Below, piece after piece: positions 27,319 through 36,031 of a stretch of DNA of 64,000 nt. Both the position numbers and the translations under genes were made by a program. Positions within the stretch are counted from its first letter, which is position 1, and each line of letters begins with the position of its first letter. The notes beneath the pieces are model-generated. The model did not search any database, was not told the origin of the DNA, and saw only the letters and a list, made by a program, of their open reading frames with translations. Source of the stretch: Afipia carboxidovorans OM5. GTDB taxonomy: Bacteria > Pseudomonadota > Alphaproteobacteria > Rhizobiales > Xanthobacteraceae. The stretch spans positions 1,922,001-1,986,000 of the forward strand of contig NC_015684.1 in assembly GCF_000218565.1 (NCBI RefSeq), read 5' to 3'.

Positions 27319-28448
27319 GCCTTCCCAATTCCTTCCGCCTGCTTGCGGCTGATGGCACGGCACGCACCGGCGTGCTGGAGACCCCGCATGGCGTGGTGCG
27401 GACGCCGGCCTTCATGCCGGTCGGCACCGCGGGTGCGATGAAAGGTATCCATTGGCGCGAGATCCGCGAGAGCGGCGCTGACATCGTGCTCGGCAACACC
27501 TATCATCTGATGCTGCGCCCCACTGCCGAACGCATTGCAGCGCTGGGCGGGCTGCAGAAATTCACCGGCTGGAATGGCCCGATGCTGACCGATTCCGGCG
27601 GCTTCCAGGTGATGTCGCTTGCGAAGCTGCGCAAGGTAACGGAGCAAGGTGTTCGCTTCAAATCGCATATCGATGGCGCGGTGCTCGATCTTTCGCCCGA
27701 GCGTGCGATCGAAGTGCAGCGGTTGTTCGGCTCGGACATCGCCATGCAGCTCGACGAATGCGTGCGGCTGCCTGCATCGCGCGACGAGGTCGATCGCGCG
27801 ATGCAACTGTCGCTGCGCTGGGCTGAGCGCTGCAAGCGCGCGTTTGAAGGTGCCCCGCAGGGCCACATGCTGTTCGGCATTGTGCAGGGCGGCGATGTTG
27901 CGAAATTACGGCGGCAGAGTGCGGCCGGCCTCGGAGAGATCGGTTTTCACGGCTACGCGATCGGCGGTCTTGCGGTCGGTGAGCCGCAGGACGTGATGCT
28001 GGCGATGATCGAGGAAGCTGCGCCGCTTCTGCCGCAGGATCGCCCGCGTTACCTGATGGGTGTTGGCACGCCGGACGATATGATCGAAGCGGTTAAGCGC
28101 GGCATCGATATGTTCGATTGCGTGCTGCCGACCCGGAACGGCCGTCACGGGCATGCATTTACGCGCCGTGGTGTGATCAACTTACGAAACGCGCGCCACG
28201 CCGACGATCCGCGTCCGCTCGACGAGGAAAGCTCCTGGCCGCCTGCGCGCAGCTATTCGCGCGCCTATCTGCATCATCTCGTGAAGGCAGGCGAAGCGCT
28301 CGGCGCGATGCTGCTCTCCGAGATCAACATTGCCTATTTCCAGTCGCTGATGGCTGGAGTGCGCGAGGCTATCGCGGCCGGTCAGTTCGCGGATTTTCGT
28401 GCGGCAACGAAGGCGGGCTGGGCGGCAGGCGATCTGCCGCCGCGTTAG
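27315..28448 (+). CDS. tgt: Queuine tRNA-ribosyltransferase (tRNA-guanine transglycosylase)
   Basis: Tgt exchanges guanine-34 of tRNAs with GUN anticodons for the queuosine precursor preQ1, the step before QueA. The 377-residue product has the nucleophile region 'MLTDSGGFQVMSL' and 'VLPTRNGRHGHAFT'. The usual zinc site Cys-x-Cys-x2-Cys is not seen; after 'VINLRNARHADDPRPLDEE' the segment has no cysteines, which differs from the E. coli enzyme. The stop overlaps the antisense zinc-ribbon gene. Confidence 0.96.
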   Translation: MSLPNSFRLLAADGTARTGVLETPHGVVRTPAFMPVGTAGAMKGIHWREIRESGADIVLGNTYHLMLRPTAERIAALGGLQKFTGWNGPMLTDSGGFQVMSLAKLRKVTEQGVRFKSHIDGAVLDLSPERAIEVQRLFGSDIAMQLDECVRLPASRDEVDRAMQLSLRWAERCKRAFEGAPQGHMLFGIVQGGDVAKLRRQSAAGLGEIGFHGYAIGGLAVGEPQDVMLAMIEEAAPLLPQDRPRYLMGVGTPDDMIEAVKRGIDMFDCVLPTRNGRHGHAFTRRGVINLRNARHADDPRPLDEESSWPPARSYSRAYLHHLVKAGEALGAMLLSEINIAYFQSLMAGVREAIAAGQFADFRAATKAGWAAGDLPPR

Positions 28449-28690
28449 ACGTCAGCCTGTGACGACGGCGCGTCGGGACAGTCCGGCAGCGTATGTTTTG
28501 TGACGAAGCCGTGACCGCAGGTATCGCAAGTCCACAAATAGCCAACAACATTGTCGGAGACGAACGCAGAGGCTTCCGCCGCCACCATGCTGTCGGCGCA
28601 GATTGGGCAGATCATGCGTCCGGCCCCGCGCGAAAACGAGAGTGGCGTGGACGTCGGATAGGTCGGTCGGAATTCAGCGCGAGCTTGCAT
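28445..28690 (-). CDS. Small zinc-ribbon protein
   Basis: An 81-residue protein with two CxxC pairs (Cys28/Cys31 in 'CPICAD', Cys55/Cys58 in 'CDTCGHGF'), which should bind one zinc ion. I do not recognise a named family. ATG 28690 has GGAGG about six bases upstream. It is convergent with tgt, and the two stop codons share bases 28446-28447. Confidence 0.78.
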   Translation of the reverse strand: MQARAEFRPTYPTSTPLSFSRGAGRMICPICADSMVAAEASAFVSDNVVGYLWTCDTCGHGFVTKHTLPDCPDAPSSQADV

Positions 28691-28823
28691 GCGAGCCTCC
28701 CTCGGCAGGCATCTCCATCAACTAGCCTGACGCTACACCGGCATTTTGAAAAAGCGACAACACAAATGCGTTTGTTTTGAGAATTGTTCTATCGCAATGC
28801 ACACATTGGCGTTTTGTGGCCTT

Positions 28824-28852
28824 TTGCATCTTTGCGGGGAGACAGATTTAAT
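28824..28852 (+). promoter_or_regulatory. Candidate cysK promoter
   Basis: TTGCAT (28824-28829) and TTTAAT (28847-28852) with a 17-base spacer, placing a start near 28859, about 29 bases before the ATG. Confidence 0.4.
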
Positions 28853-28887
28853 AGTCGCCTTTGAAACTCATGTGCGGGAGCCCTTCC

Positions 28888-29868
28888 ATGAATTCGTCGC
28901 CGGACAAGACTGTTTCCAAGTGCAATGTCGGACGTGGCGGCATCTATGACAGTATTGTGGATGCGGCGGGCTGCACGCCGATCGTGCGGCTGAGGCGTCT
29001 GCCGGAGCAGCATGGGGCCAAGGCGACAATTTTAGCCAAGCTCGAGTATTTCAATCCGGCAACGAGCGTAAAAGATCGTATCGGTGCTGCGATGGTGAAG
29101 GCGATGGAAGATTCCGGCGCCATCAACAAGGATACCGTGTTGATCGAGCCGACGTCAGGCAATACCGGAATCGCGCTGGCGTTTGTTGCTGCGTCGCGCG
29201 GTTATCGACTGAAGCTCGTGATGCCGGATTCGATGTCGATGGAGCGGCGCAAAATGCTGGCGTTTCTCGGCGCCGAACTCATACTGACGCCTGCTTCGCA
29301 AGGCATGAACGGCGCGATTGCAACGGCGGAAGAACTCGTGCGCACCACGCCGAATGCGGTGATGCCGCAGCAGTTCAAGAATCCCGCGAACCCGGACATT
29401 CATCGTCGCACCACGGCGGAGGAAATCTGGAACGACACCGCCGGCAATCTCGACATCTTCGTGGCTGGTGTCGGCACTGGCGGCACCATCACCGGTGTCG
29501 GTCAGGCGTTGAAGCCGCGCAAGCCCTCGCTGCGCGTCGTAGCGGTCGAACCGGAGGAGAGTCCTGTACTCTCCGGCGGCAAGCATTCGCCGCACAAGAT
29601 TCAGGGGCTGGGTGCAGGTTTCGTGCCGGACATTCTCGATCGCTCGGTGATTGATGAGGTTGTCACCGTGAGCAGTGCCAAGGCGCTCGAGATGTCGCGC
29701 GCGCTTGCACGCACTGAAGGCATTGCAGGCGGCATTTCTTCAGGCGCCGCCGTCGCGGCTGCGATTGAGCTTGGCAAGCGGCCCGAGAATGCAGGCAAGA
29801 CCATCCTCACGGTCGTTCCTTCATTCGCCGAGCGCTATCTCTCGACCGTATTGTTCGAGGACATCTGA
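28888..29868 (+). CDS. cysK: Cysteine synthase (O-acetylserine sulfhydrylase)
   Basis: CysK forms cysteine from O-acetylserine and sulfide with pyridoxal phosphate. The 326-residue product has the PLP lysine in 'NPATSVKDRIG', the substrate loop 'PTSGNTGIALA' and the phosphate-binding 'GVGTGGTITG'. ATG 28888 has GGGAG seven bases upstream; two in-frame ATG or TTG codons further up lack one. It stands alone. Confidence 0.96.
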   Translation: MNSSPDKTVSKCNVGRGGIYDSIVDAAGCTPIVRLRRLPEQHGAKATILAKLEYFNPATSVKDRIGAAMVKAMEDSGAINKDTVLIEPTSGNTGIALAFVAASRGYRLKLVMPDSMSMERRKMLAFLGAELILTPASQGMNGAIATAEELVRTTPNAVMPQQFKNPANPDIHRRTTAEEIWNDTAGNLDIFVAGVGTGGTITGVGQALKPRKPSLRVVAVEPEESPVLSGGKHSPHKIQGLGAGFVPDILDRSVIDEVVTVSSAKALEMSRALARTEGIAGGISSGAAVAAAIELGKRPENAGKTILTVVPSFAERYLSTVLFEDI

Positions 29869-30118
29869 CGTCTGTCTGCGCCGTTTATGTTGCGGTGCTA
29901 CCATTCGCGCGGTGCCAAAGCACCTTGGTGCAATGCAAGAGCGGCGCTTTGCTGCGCTGCTCCAGCGTTTTGCATCAGTCCTTAGGCTAACATCTGCGCC
30001 AAGTAGATGTTTACCGTTTCCGTCTAACATAAAATTTATGTGCGTTTTTACGCAGCCGATTCGGCTACGCGTGCGCTGCTTTTTTTCAAGGATCAATTGA
30101 CCTGATGGGCTAACCGCG

Positions 30119-31534
30119 ATGACACATTCGCTGCCGCTTGTTGAACAAAGTCGGATCGCTCCGGAGAAGCTGGTCGACGAACTTGGAAACGGGCTCGGCA
30201 ATCTCGGCGTCGAGCTCGCCGATATTTTGGGTAATCTGCACGACGTCGCGAGCCGCGTCTCGCGCCAGTCCGAGCAGTTCGGTCATCTGCAAGAAACCGC
30301 CGATACGATGGTCGCGGCGAATCGCAACATCGATGGCGCAGCACGCACCGTGCAGTCGTTCACAGCTAACGCCGCCGCCGAGATCACGCAGTCGCGCGAT
30401 GTGGTCACAACAGCCGTCCAGCACATCACTGATCTTGTCAGTGCCGTCAGCCGGATCGAGGACAGGCTGAGCGCCATCAGCCAGGTGCTGTCGCAGGTTG
30501 GCAAAGTCTCCGGCACGATCGAGAACATCGCCAAGCAGACGAACCTGCTGGCGCTCAATGCCACCATCGAGGCAGCGCGCGCCGGCGATGCCGGTCGCGG
30601 CTTTGCGGTTGTCGCCAACGAGGTGAAGAGCCTTGCGGAAGCAACCCGGCAGGCGACGCTGCAGATCGGCCAGACCGTGCAGAACCTTGATGGTGAAGTG
30701 AGCCACCTGATCGAGGATAGCGGCGTCGCCACGCGCTATGCGCGGCAGGCGGGCGAGGGCGCCAACCACATTCAGGGAACGATCAATCGCGTCCATGAAG
30801 GGTTTGCGACGGTCGAGCGCGACATCACTGCGATCGCGACGGCGGCGGCCGCCAACATGGAGCATTGCGATGTCGTGCTGGCCGAGTTGAGCGACCTCGC
30901 CAAGGGCGTCGATCTGTCATCGAGCGACCTGAAGTTGGCCGATGATCGGGTCGAGGGCCTGCTTGGCGCATCCGAGGCGTTGATCAGGACGATTGCCGAG
31001 AGCGGGGTGGAGACGTCGGATACGGTCATCATCACGGCCGCGGTCGATGCCGCGGCAAAGGTCGGCGAAGCCTTCGAGGCCGCGATCGCGCGCGGTGAGA
31101 TCACCGAGGCGCAGATGTTCGATCGGGGCTACCGCGAGATTCCGGGCTCCAATCCAGCGCAGCATGCGAGCGCCTATCTCGAACTGGCCGACAATATCCT
31201 GCCGCCGATTCAGGACCCGGTGCTGAAGGTCGATCCGCGTGTAATCTTCGGCGTGTCGTTTGCCACTGATGGCTACCTGCCGACCCACAATCCGAATTAC
31301 AGTCATCCGCAGGGGGACGATCCGGTCTGGAACGCCGCCAATTGCCGGAACCGGCGGTTTTTCACCGACCGCGCCATCGAGAAGGCCACGGCGAGCAACG
31401 ATCCGTTCCTGCTGCAGACCTACCGGCGCGACATGGGCAACGGCCAGTTCGTGTTGCTCAAGGACGTTTCGGCCCCGATCTATATTCGTGGCCGCCGCTG
31501 GGGCATGTTCCGGATCGGATTTCGTCAGGCCTGA
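30119..31534 (+). CDS. Soluble methyl-accepting chemotaxis protein with C-terminal sensor-like domain
   Basis: The 471-residue product has no membrane helix. Its signalling hairpin is in the first half, with the conserved tip region 'IAKQTNLLALNATIEAARAG' near residues 138-157. The last 150 residues form a separate domain ending in 'NCRNRRFF' and 'LLQTYRRDMGNGQFVL', a tail seen on many other chemoreceptors. The protein should signal to CheA and CheW from the cytoplasm; the stimulus is unknown. No che gene is nearby. Confidence 0.92.
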   Translation: MTHSLPLVEQSRIAPEKLVDELGNGLGNLGVELADILGNLHDVASRVSRQSEQFGHLQETADTMVAANRNIDGAARTVQSFTANAAAEITQSRDVVTTAVQHITDLVSAVSRIEDRLSAISQVLSQVGKVSGTIENIAKQTNLLALNATIEAARAGDAGRGFAVVANEVKSLAEATRQATLQIGQTVQNLDGEVSHLIEDSGVATRYARQAGEGANHIQGTINRVHEGFATVERDITAIATAAAANMEHCDVVLAELSDLAKGVDLSSSDLKLADDRVEGLLGASEALIRTIAESGVETSDTVIITAAVDAAAKVGEAFEAAIARGEITEAQMFDRGYREIPGSNPAQHASAYLELADNILPPIQDPVLKVDPRVIFGVSFATDGYLPTHNPNYSHPQGDDPVWNAANCRNRRFFTDRAIEKATASNDPFLLQTYRRDMGNGQFVLLKDVSAPIYIRGRRWGMFRIGFRQA

Positions 31535-31633
31535 TCGGGGCCGGATGGCTTGATGGTGTCTAGCGGGTTGATCGCGCTGGTGAAAAAGCCGTTGAGGGAA
31601 GGGGCCCCGATGCCCTTTTCCGGCCCGTCATGA

Positions 31634-31662
31634 CTTGACCCGTGGGGTGTCGCCCCCTACAC
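31634..31662 (+). promoter_or_regulatory. Candidate tRNA-Lys promoter
   Basis: CTTGAC (31634-31639), 17 bases, then CTACAC (31657-31662), close to the alphaproteobacterial consensus CTTGAC-N17-CTATAT. Transcription would begin about five bases before the tRNA. Confidence 0.55.
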
Positions 31663-31674
31663 ACCGCGACGAGT

Positions 31675-31750
31675 GAGCGCGTAGCTCAGGTGGTAGAGCA
31701 CGTGACTTTTAATCATGGGGTCGAGGGTTCGAGTCCCTCCGCGCTCACCA
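31675..31750 (+). tRNA. tRNA-Lys, anticodon UUU
   Basis: A 76-base cloverleaf. The acceptor arms GAGCGCG and CGCGCTC pair perfectly, CCA is encoded, and the T arm contains GGTTCGAGTCC. The anticodon loop reads CTTTTAA, giving UUU for lysine. No duplicated 3' end that would mark an integration site is visible in the next 300 bases. Confidence 0.98.
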
Positions 31751-32036
31751 TTTGCATGTGCTGGCAGCGATCTAGGTCGCAGGGTATTGGCTGTCTGTTT
31801 AAGGGAAGCCATCGCGCCGCCCCCGAGCGCTCAGAAAAGCGCCGATGCGTGCAGATGTCTGGCCGGGGAACGCGAACACAGGCCGATCATTTCCTCCCGA
31901 TCCCTGATCGGCAGCTTGGGGTTGGCTTGTGCCCGGTACCGAAAAGGTGCAAATTAAAGTTATCTTTTTCAACGGAACATCGACGGTCTTCATCTGTCGG
32001 TTATGACGGGCTTCGAGCGCAGGAACAGGATCAATA

Positions 32037-32306
32037 ATGCAAGGCTTCAGCGTAGGCAGAGTGGTGATGGTTGCCGTTTTGGTGGCCTTGCTGATCGTCT
32101 CGGGCGTGTGGGCCGTTACGGTCTGGAACGCCAGCGGCGATGTCGCGATGGGCAAGCACGGCTGGATCGCGCTGATCCTCGGCACCCTGTTTTCGCTGGT
32201 GATCGGCTGCGGACTGATGGCGTTGATGTTCTTCAGCAGTCGTATGGGCTACGACGATGCCGCTGATCCTCTTCGCGACAAGGACGAGTCGCCGCGGTCT
32301 GAATAA
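32037..32306 (+). CDS. Small two-helix membrane protein, unknown
   Basis: An 89-residue protein with helices at about residues 8-29 and 44-66 and a charged C-terminal tail (DPLRDKDESPRSE). I do not recognise the family beyond similarity in layout to small conserved Rhizobiales proteins. Convergent with ndvB, with a gap of 75 bases. Coding is supported by the helices, an acidic tail and codon use like the neighbours. Confidence 0.75.
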   Translation: MQGFSVGRVVMVAVLVALLIVSGVWAVTVWNASGDVAMGKHGWIALILGTLFSLVIGCGLMALMFFSSRMGYDDAADPLRDKDESPRSE

Positions 32307-32381
32307 TCCGCTGCAGCGAACTCACTCGGTCGTCAGACCCCAAACCTCAATTTTCCAAAGAACGTGACCGGCTCCAGCCCG

Positions 32382-35036
32382 TCACGCATTCGGTGCTGTG
32401 TCGGTGGAAACCCTGGCAGGGGCCGTGACCATCGGCATCGCCTCCCGGCGCAAGCCGATCAGTTCGGCTGCGCGGATGGCAGACTGCTTCCAGAACCCGA
32501 ACTGGTTCGCGCGCGAATTCTCCAGGATCGCGATGCCGACCGCCGAGAGGAACGGCAGGCTCTGCAGTACCAGCACGCCGGCGAAGATGTAGATCTCGCG
32601 CACTTCCTTCACATTGAAGGCAACGAGCACCGCCGCGCCTACCAATAGCAGGGCGCCGATCACTGCTTCCCAGAACGCCTGGAATTCCACCGACATCCGC
32701 GACAGGCCGCCCTTTGAGGTGCGCGCGAACGGCAGATGCTCTGTAATCAGGCCGTTCGCGACAGCGCGCGATACCGTCCACTGCACCGACATCGCCGCGA
32801 TCATCGCGCCGAGCAACTGGCCGAGCTTGATTTTCACACGCAGCCGATAGAGCGCGACGAAATGCACGAGCGAGACCACGAAACTGGCAATGATCGGCAG
32901 CGTGAGAATCTTGTCGGGAATGGCGATGTCGGCGAACGAGACCACTGGCACCCAGATCAGGTTCAGGATCGCAACCACGACGCCGATGCTTTCCGCACCG
33001 AGCCAGTTCAGCCAGCCGAGCGTGAACTCGCGTTTCTGCGCCGGTGACAAGAGGCTCGCGCCCGGCAGGAAGCGCCGCCAATGCTTCTTGACGATCTGGA
33101 AGCCGCCATAGGCCCAGCGGTGCCGCTGTTTGCGGAACGCCTCATAAGTGTCGGGCAACAGCCCAAAGCCGTAGCGCGTGTTGGTGTAATGGGTGGTCCA
33201 GCCGCGCTCGATGATGGCGAGGCCGAGGTCGGTATCCTCGCAGATTGTGTCGCCGGCCCAGCCGCCCGCCATATCCATCGCCGCGCGGCGGATCAGGCAC
33301 ATGGTGCCATGAACGATGATCGCGTTCTGCTCGTTACGCTGGACCATGCCGATGTCGAAGAAGCCGGCATATTCGCCGTTCATCGCGTAATGCATCAGCG
33401 ATTGGTTGCCGTCGCGATGATCCTGCGGTGCCTGCACAAGGCCGACATGCGGATCGGAAAAGGCGGGGACGAGGTCCTTCAGCCAGTTCGGCGTGACGAC
33501 ATAGTCGGCGTCGATGATGCCGATGATCTCGGCGTCGGGCGCGGTGCGCGCCATGGCGATGCGCAACGCGCCCGCTTTGAAGCCGATTACCTTCTCGGCG
33601 TTGATGAAGATGAAGCGCTCGCCGAGCGTGCGGCAATGATCCTGGATCGGCTGCCAGAACGTCGGGTCCGGCGTGTTGTTGATGATGACGACGCACTCGA
33701 AGTTCGGGTAGTCGAGCCGGGCGACGGCATCGAGCGTCTGTTTCAGCATCTCCGGCGGCTCGAAATAGGCCGGGATGTGGATCGACACTTTCGGGAATTT
33801 GCCGTCGGCGGGGGCAGGGAGTGGTTTGTCGATCAGGCGCTGCGGACGCCGCCCGAAGGCCACCGTGGCGATTTCCTCGATACGTGCCATGGCGATGAGG
33901 ACAAGCGGCACCAGAAGGATCATGCCGAGCGTCAGCGCGAGGGCCGAGCCGAAGACGAAGTAATGCGTGTTCCAGTAGGCGAATACGGTCGCAAACCATG
34001 CGCCCACGCCGTTTGCGGCAACCGTCAGGACAAAGGTCTGCGGGATGGTCGGTTGCACCAGGCGGAAGATCGGCAACGACATCAGGATGCCGATCAGCAC
34101 CGCGATCGAGGCGATCTTCCAGTAGTCGGGGTCGACGATCGCGCCGGTCCATGAGAATTTCGGTTCACGCGATGCATTGAGAACGCCCCAGTAAGGGCCG
34201 ACACCACCTTCGAAAAACTTCCATGGCTGGTCGATGGCTTCGACGATGTTGTAGTCGAGCCCGATCGACTCGGCGCGCGTCACGAAGTCCCGCAGGATCG
34301 AAGCCTGCTCGAACGGGCCGGGCTCGGCGAGTTGCAGGTTGTAGCCCTGGCTCGGCCAGCCGAACTCCGCGACCACGACGCGCTTGCCGGGGAAATTGTC
34401 CCGCAGCAGCTTGGAGATCGTCATGGCGTAGTCGACGGCAGCGTGGGCGGGAATGTTGTTCCAGTAAGGCAGGATGTGCGCGGCGATGAAATCGACGGAC
34501 GAGGATAGCTTCGGCTCGTCGCGCCATATGCTCCAGATTTCGCCTGTCGTGACGGGAAGATTGACCTGCCGCTTTACACGCTGGACGTACTCGATCAGCT
34601 CGTCAATTTTCAGGTCGTCGCGGTAGAGCGTTTCGTTGCCGACGACGATGCCGATGACGTTGGGATTGTGCTTGGCGAGATCTACGGCAGCGGCGATCTC
34701 GCGCTCGTTGCGGTCGACGTTCTTGTCAAGCCAGGCGCCGACCGTGACCTTGAGGCCGAACTCGTTGGCGATCGGTGGAACCAGCTCCACGCCTCCGGTC
34801 GAGGAGTAGAGACGGATCGCTTTGGTGAGCTTGGAGAGCTTCCTGAGGTCGTCCCTGATTTTCTCGACGGTCGGGATGTTGTCGACGTCGGGATGGGCCG
34901 AACCCTCAAACGGCGCGTAGGAAACGCTCGGCAACAGGCCGCGGAAGTCGGGTGCGGTCTCCTTCCGTTCGAGAACGCCCCAGAGCGCGGCATGGGCCGC
35001 AGCTACACAGATCAGAACGGCGATGACCGCGCGCAT
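32382..35036 (-). CDS. ndvB: NdvB-like cyclic beta-glucan synthase: GH17-like domain fused to a GT2 glycosyltransferase
   Basis: The 884-residue product has an exported N-terminal domain like family 17 glycoside hydrolases (candidate acid Glu in 'VVGNETLYRDD', nucleophile Glu in 'VVAEFGWPSQG'), then membrane helices, a cytoplasmic GT2 domain with DxD in 'IIDADYVV', 'CEDTDLG' and 'QRHRW', and more helices. In Bradyrhizobium NdvB makes cyclic beta-1,3/1,6-glucan from UDP-glucose for the periplasm. ATG 35036 has GGGGG just upstream; a TTG at 35063 is the alternative. NdvC-like gene nearby supports the call. Confidence 0.88.
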   Translation of the reverse strand: MRAVIAVLICVAAAHAALWGVLERKETAPDFRGLLPSVSYAPFEGSAHPDVDNIPTVEKIRDDLRKLSKLTKAIRLYSSTGGVELVPPIANEFGLKVTVGAWLDKNVDRNEREIAAAVDLAKHNPNVIGIVVGNETLYRDDLKIDELIEYVQRVKRQVNLPVTTGEIWSIWRDEPKLSSSVDFIAAHILPYWNNIPAHAAVDYAMTISKLLRDNFPGKRVVVAEFGWPSQGYNLQLAEPGPFEQASILRDFVTRAESIGLDYNIVEAIDQPWKFFEGGVGPYWGVLNASREPKFSWTGAIVDPDYWKIASIAVLIGILMSLPIFRLVQPTIPQTFVLTVAANGVGAWFATVFAYWNTHYFVFGSALALTLGMILLVPLVLIAMARIEEIATVAFGRRPQRLIDKPLPAPADGKFPKVSIHIPAYFEPPEMLKQTLDAVARLDYPNFECVVIINNTPDPTFWQPIQDHCRTLGERFIFINAEKVIGFKAGALRIAMARTAPDAEIIGIIDADYVVTPNWLKDLVPAFSDPHVGLVQAPQDHRDGNQSLMHYAMNGEYAGFFDIGMVQRNEQNAIIVHGTMCLIRRAAMDMAGGWAGDTICEDTDLGLAIIERGWTTHYTNTRYGFGLLPDTYEAFRKQRHRWAYGGFQIVKKHWRRFLPGASLLSPAQKREFTLGWLNWLGAESIGVVVAILNLIWVPVVSFADIAIPDKILTLPIIASFVVSLVHFVALYRLRVKIKLGQLLGAMIAAMSVQWTVSRAVANGLITEHLPFARTSKGGLSRMSVEFQAFWEAVIGALLLVGAAVLVAFNVKEVREIYIFAGVLVLQSLPFLSAVGIAILENSRANQFGFWKQSAIRAAELIGLRREAMPMVTAPARVSTDTAPNA

Positions 35037-35170
35037 CTCACCCCCAGGGGACCGACGTGACAATGCACCGGATCACTCCGTCCGGCCATCGTAAACACGA
35101 GAATCTATTCCATCATGCTTTTAGTCGAGGCGCTTTACATCTGGTATGGCGCCGTGGCGTTTTCAGGGCG

Positions 35171-35207
35171 CGCGCGGACATCGGATGACGATCCGCGCGT
35201 CCTTTTT
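35171..35207 (+). terminator. Terminator-like hairpin reading rightward, no rightward gene upstream
   Basis: CGCGCGG (35171-35177) and CCGCGCG (35193-35199) form the outer stem and ATCG/CGAT the inner one, followed by TTTTT (35203-35207). The orientation suits a plus-strand transcript, yet both neighbouring genes run left. It may still serve the minus-strand gene that ends at 35212. Confidence 0.45.
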
Positions 35208-35211
35208 CAGC

Positions 35212-35754
35212 TTATTTTTGCTGCGCGGGCGGCTGTGCCGGAGCAGGGGCAGGTGTGGCCGCAGGCGGAGGAGCCGGCGGCGGGAAATTACTGTTCTGCG
35301 GCTGTGCGCCCGGGTTGATCCAGCAAGCCTGAATCCGGGTGTTCAGTGTGTCGGCAACCTTGTTGTCGATGGTCGCACTGAACCGGACGAGGCAGCGGAA
35401 CGTCGCCTGCACATGCCCGCCGGGGCAGCCGAAACGATCATAGAGATCGAGGTGGCGGAAGGCGGTGTCGAGATCGTCGCGCCACATCAGGTTGACGACG
35501 CGCCGGCCGAGCCAGACGCATTCCGGGTTGCCGGCCGGGCCATTAATGGCCTTGGCGGCTTCGGCGAATTCATCGGCCCGCTTCTGCGCGTCGCGATTGT
35601 CCTGCTGCTGCGCGGCCGCCGGGGGCGCCTTGTTCTGATCCTGCTGTTTTTCGTTGGTTTGGGCAGATGCGACACCGAGGCTGGCGGTCAGAACGAGTGC
35701 CGCCGCAGTTGCGCCATGAAACAGCGTCTTTGTCAGGAGAGCAGAATAACCCAT
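35212..35754 (-). CDS. Exported hypothetical protein of the beta-glucan locus
   Basis: The 180-residue product has a signal peptide (ending 'GVASAQ'), a Gln-rich linker, a central domain with four Cys ('PECVWLGRR', 'RFGCPGGHV', 'TFRCLVRF', 'IQACWINPG') that could form two disulfides, and a Pro/Ala-rich end. I do not recognise the family. GGGGA precedes ATG 35754. It sits between the ndvB-like and ndvC-like genes, so a part in periplasmic glucan handling is possible but unproven. Confidence 0.78.
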   Translation of the reverse strand: MGYSALLTKTLFHGATAAALVLTASLGVASAQTNEKQQDQNKAPPAAAQQQDNRDAQKRADEFAEAAKAINGPAGNPECVWLGRRVVNLMWRDDLDTAFRHLDLYDRFGCPGGHVQATFRCLVRFSATIDNKVADTLNTRIQACWINPGAQPQNSNFPPPAPPPAATPAPAPAQPPAQQK

Positions 35755-36031
35755 GGTTTCCCCGATCGAGCCCGTTCGCGCGGGCCTTTGTGCTGAAGGC
35801 AGGTCTTGAAGGCAGGCCTTCTGTTGACGTGCAAATGAGCCTCCAATGCGGCACACCCCATTTTTGCGCGCCAGAATCCCATGAAGCACAATCATGATTT
35901 TGTCCAGCACGTCGCGCAGGAGACGCAGGCAAGGCTGGAATGTCACCAAAGTTGGTGGGCAAAGACCGCGAGGCCTTGGCAGCGGGGGGCCGAGCGGCTA
36001 ATCGACATTCTCGGAGGAAGAACACATTTCG

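Noticed and set aside
31675..32036. tRNA-Lys as an integration site for a genomic island
   Set aside because: No copy of the tRNA 3' end, integrase gene or composition change was seen to the right; the genes that follow are chromosomal.
31642..32037. A frame running across tRNA-Lys
   Set aside because: It would translate the tRNA gene and has no ribosome site or homology I recognise.
33081..34154. A 357-codon frame on the plus strand opposite ndvB
   Set aside because: A compositional shadow; the minus strand has the GT2 motifs in order.
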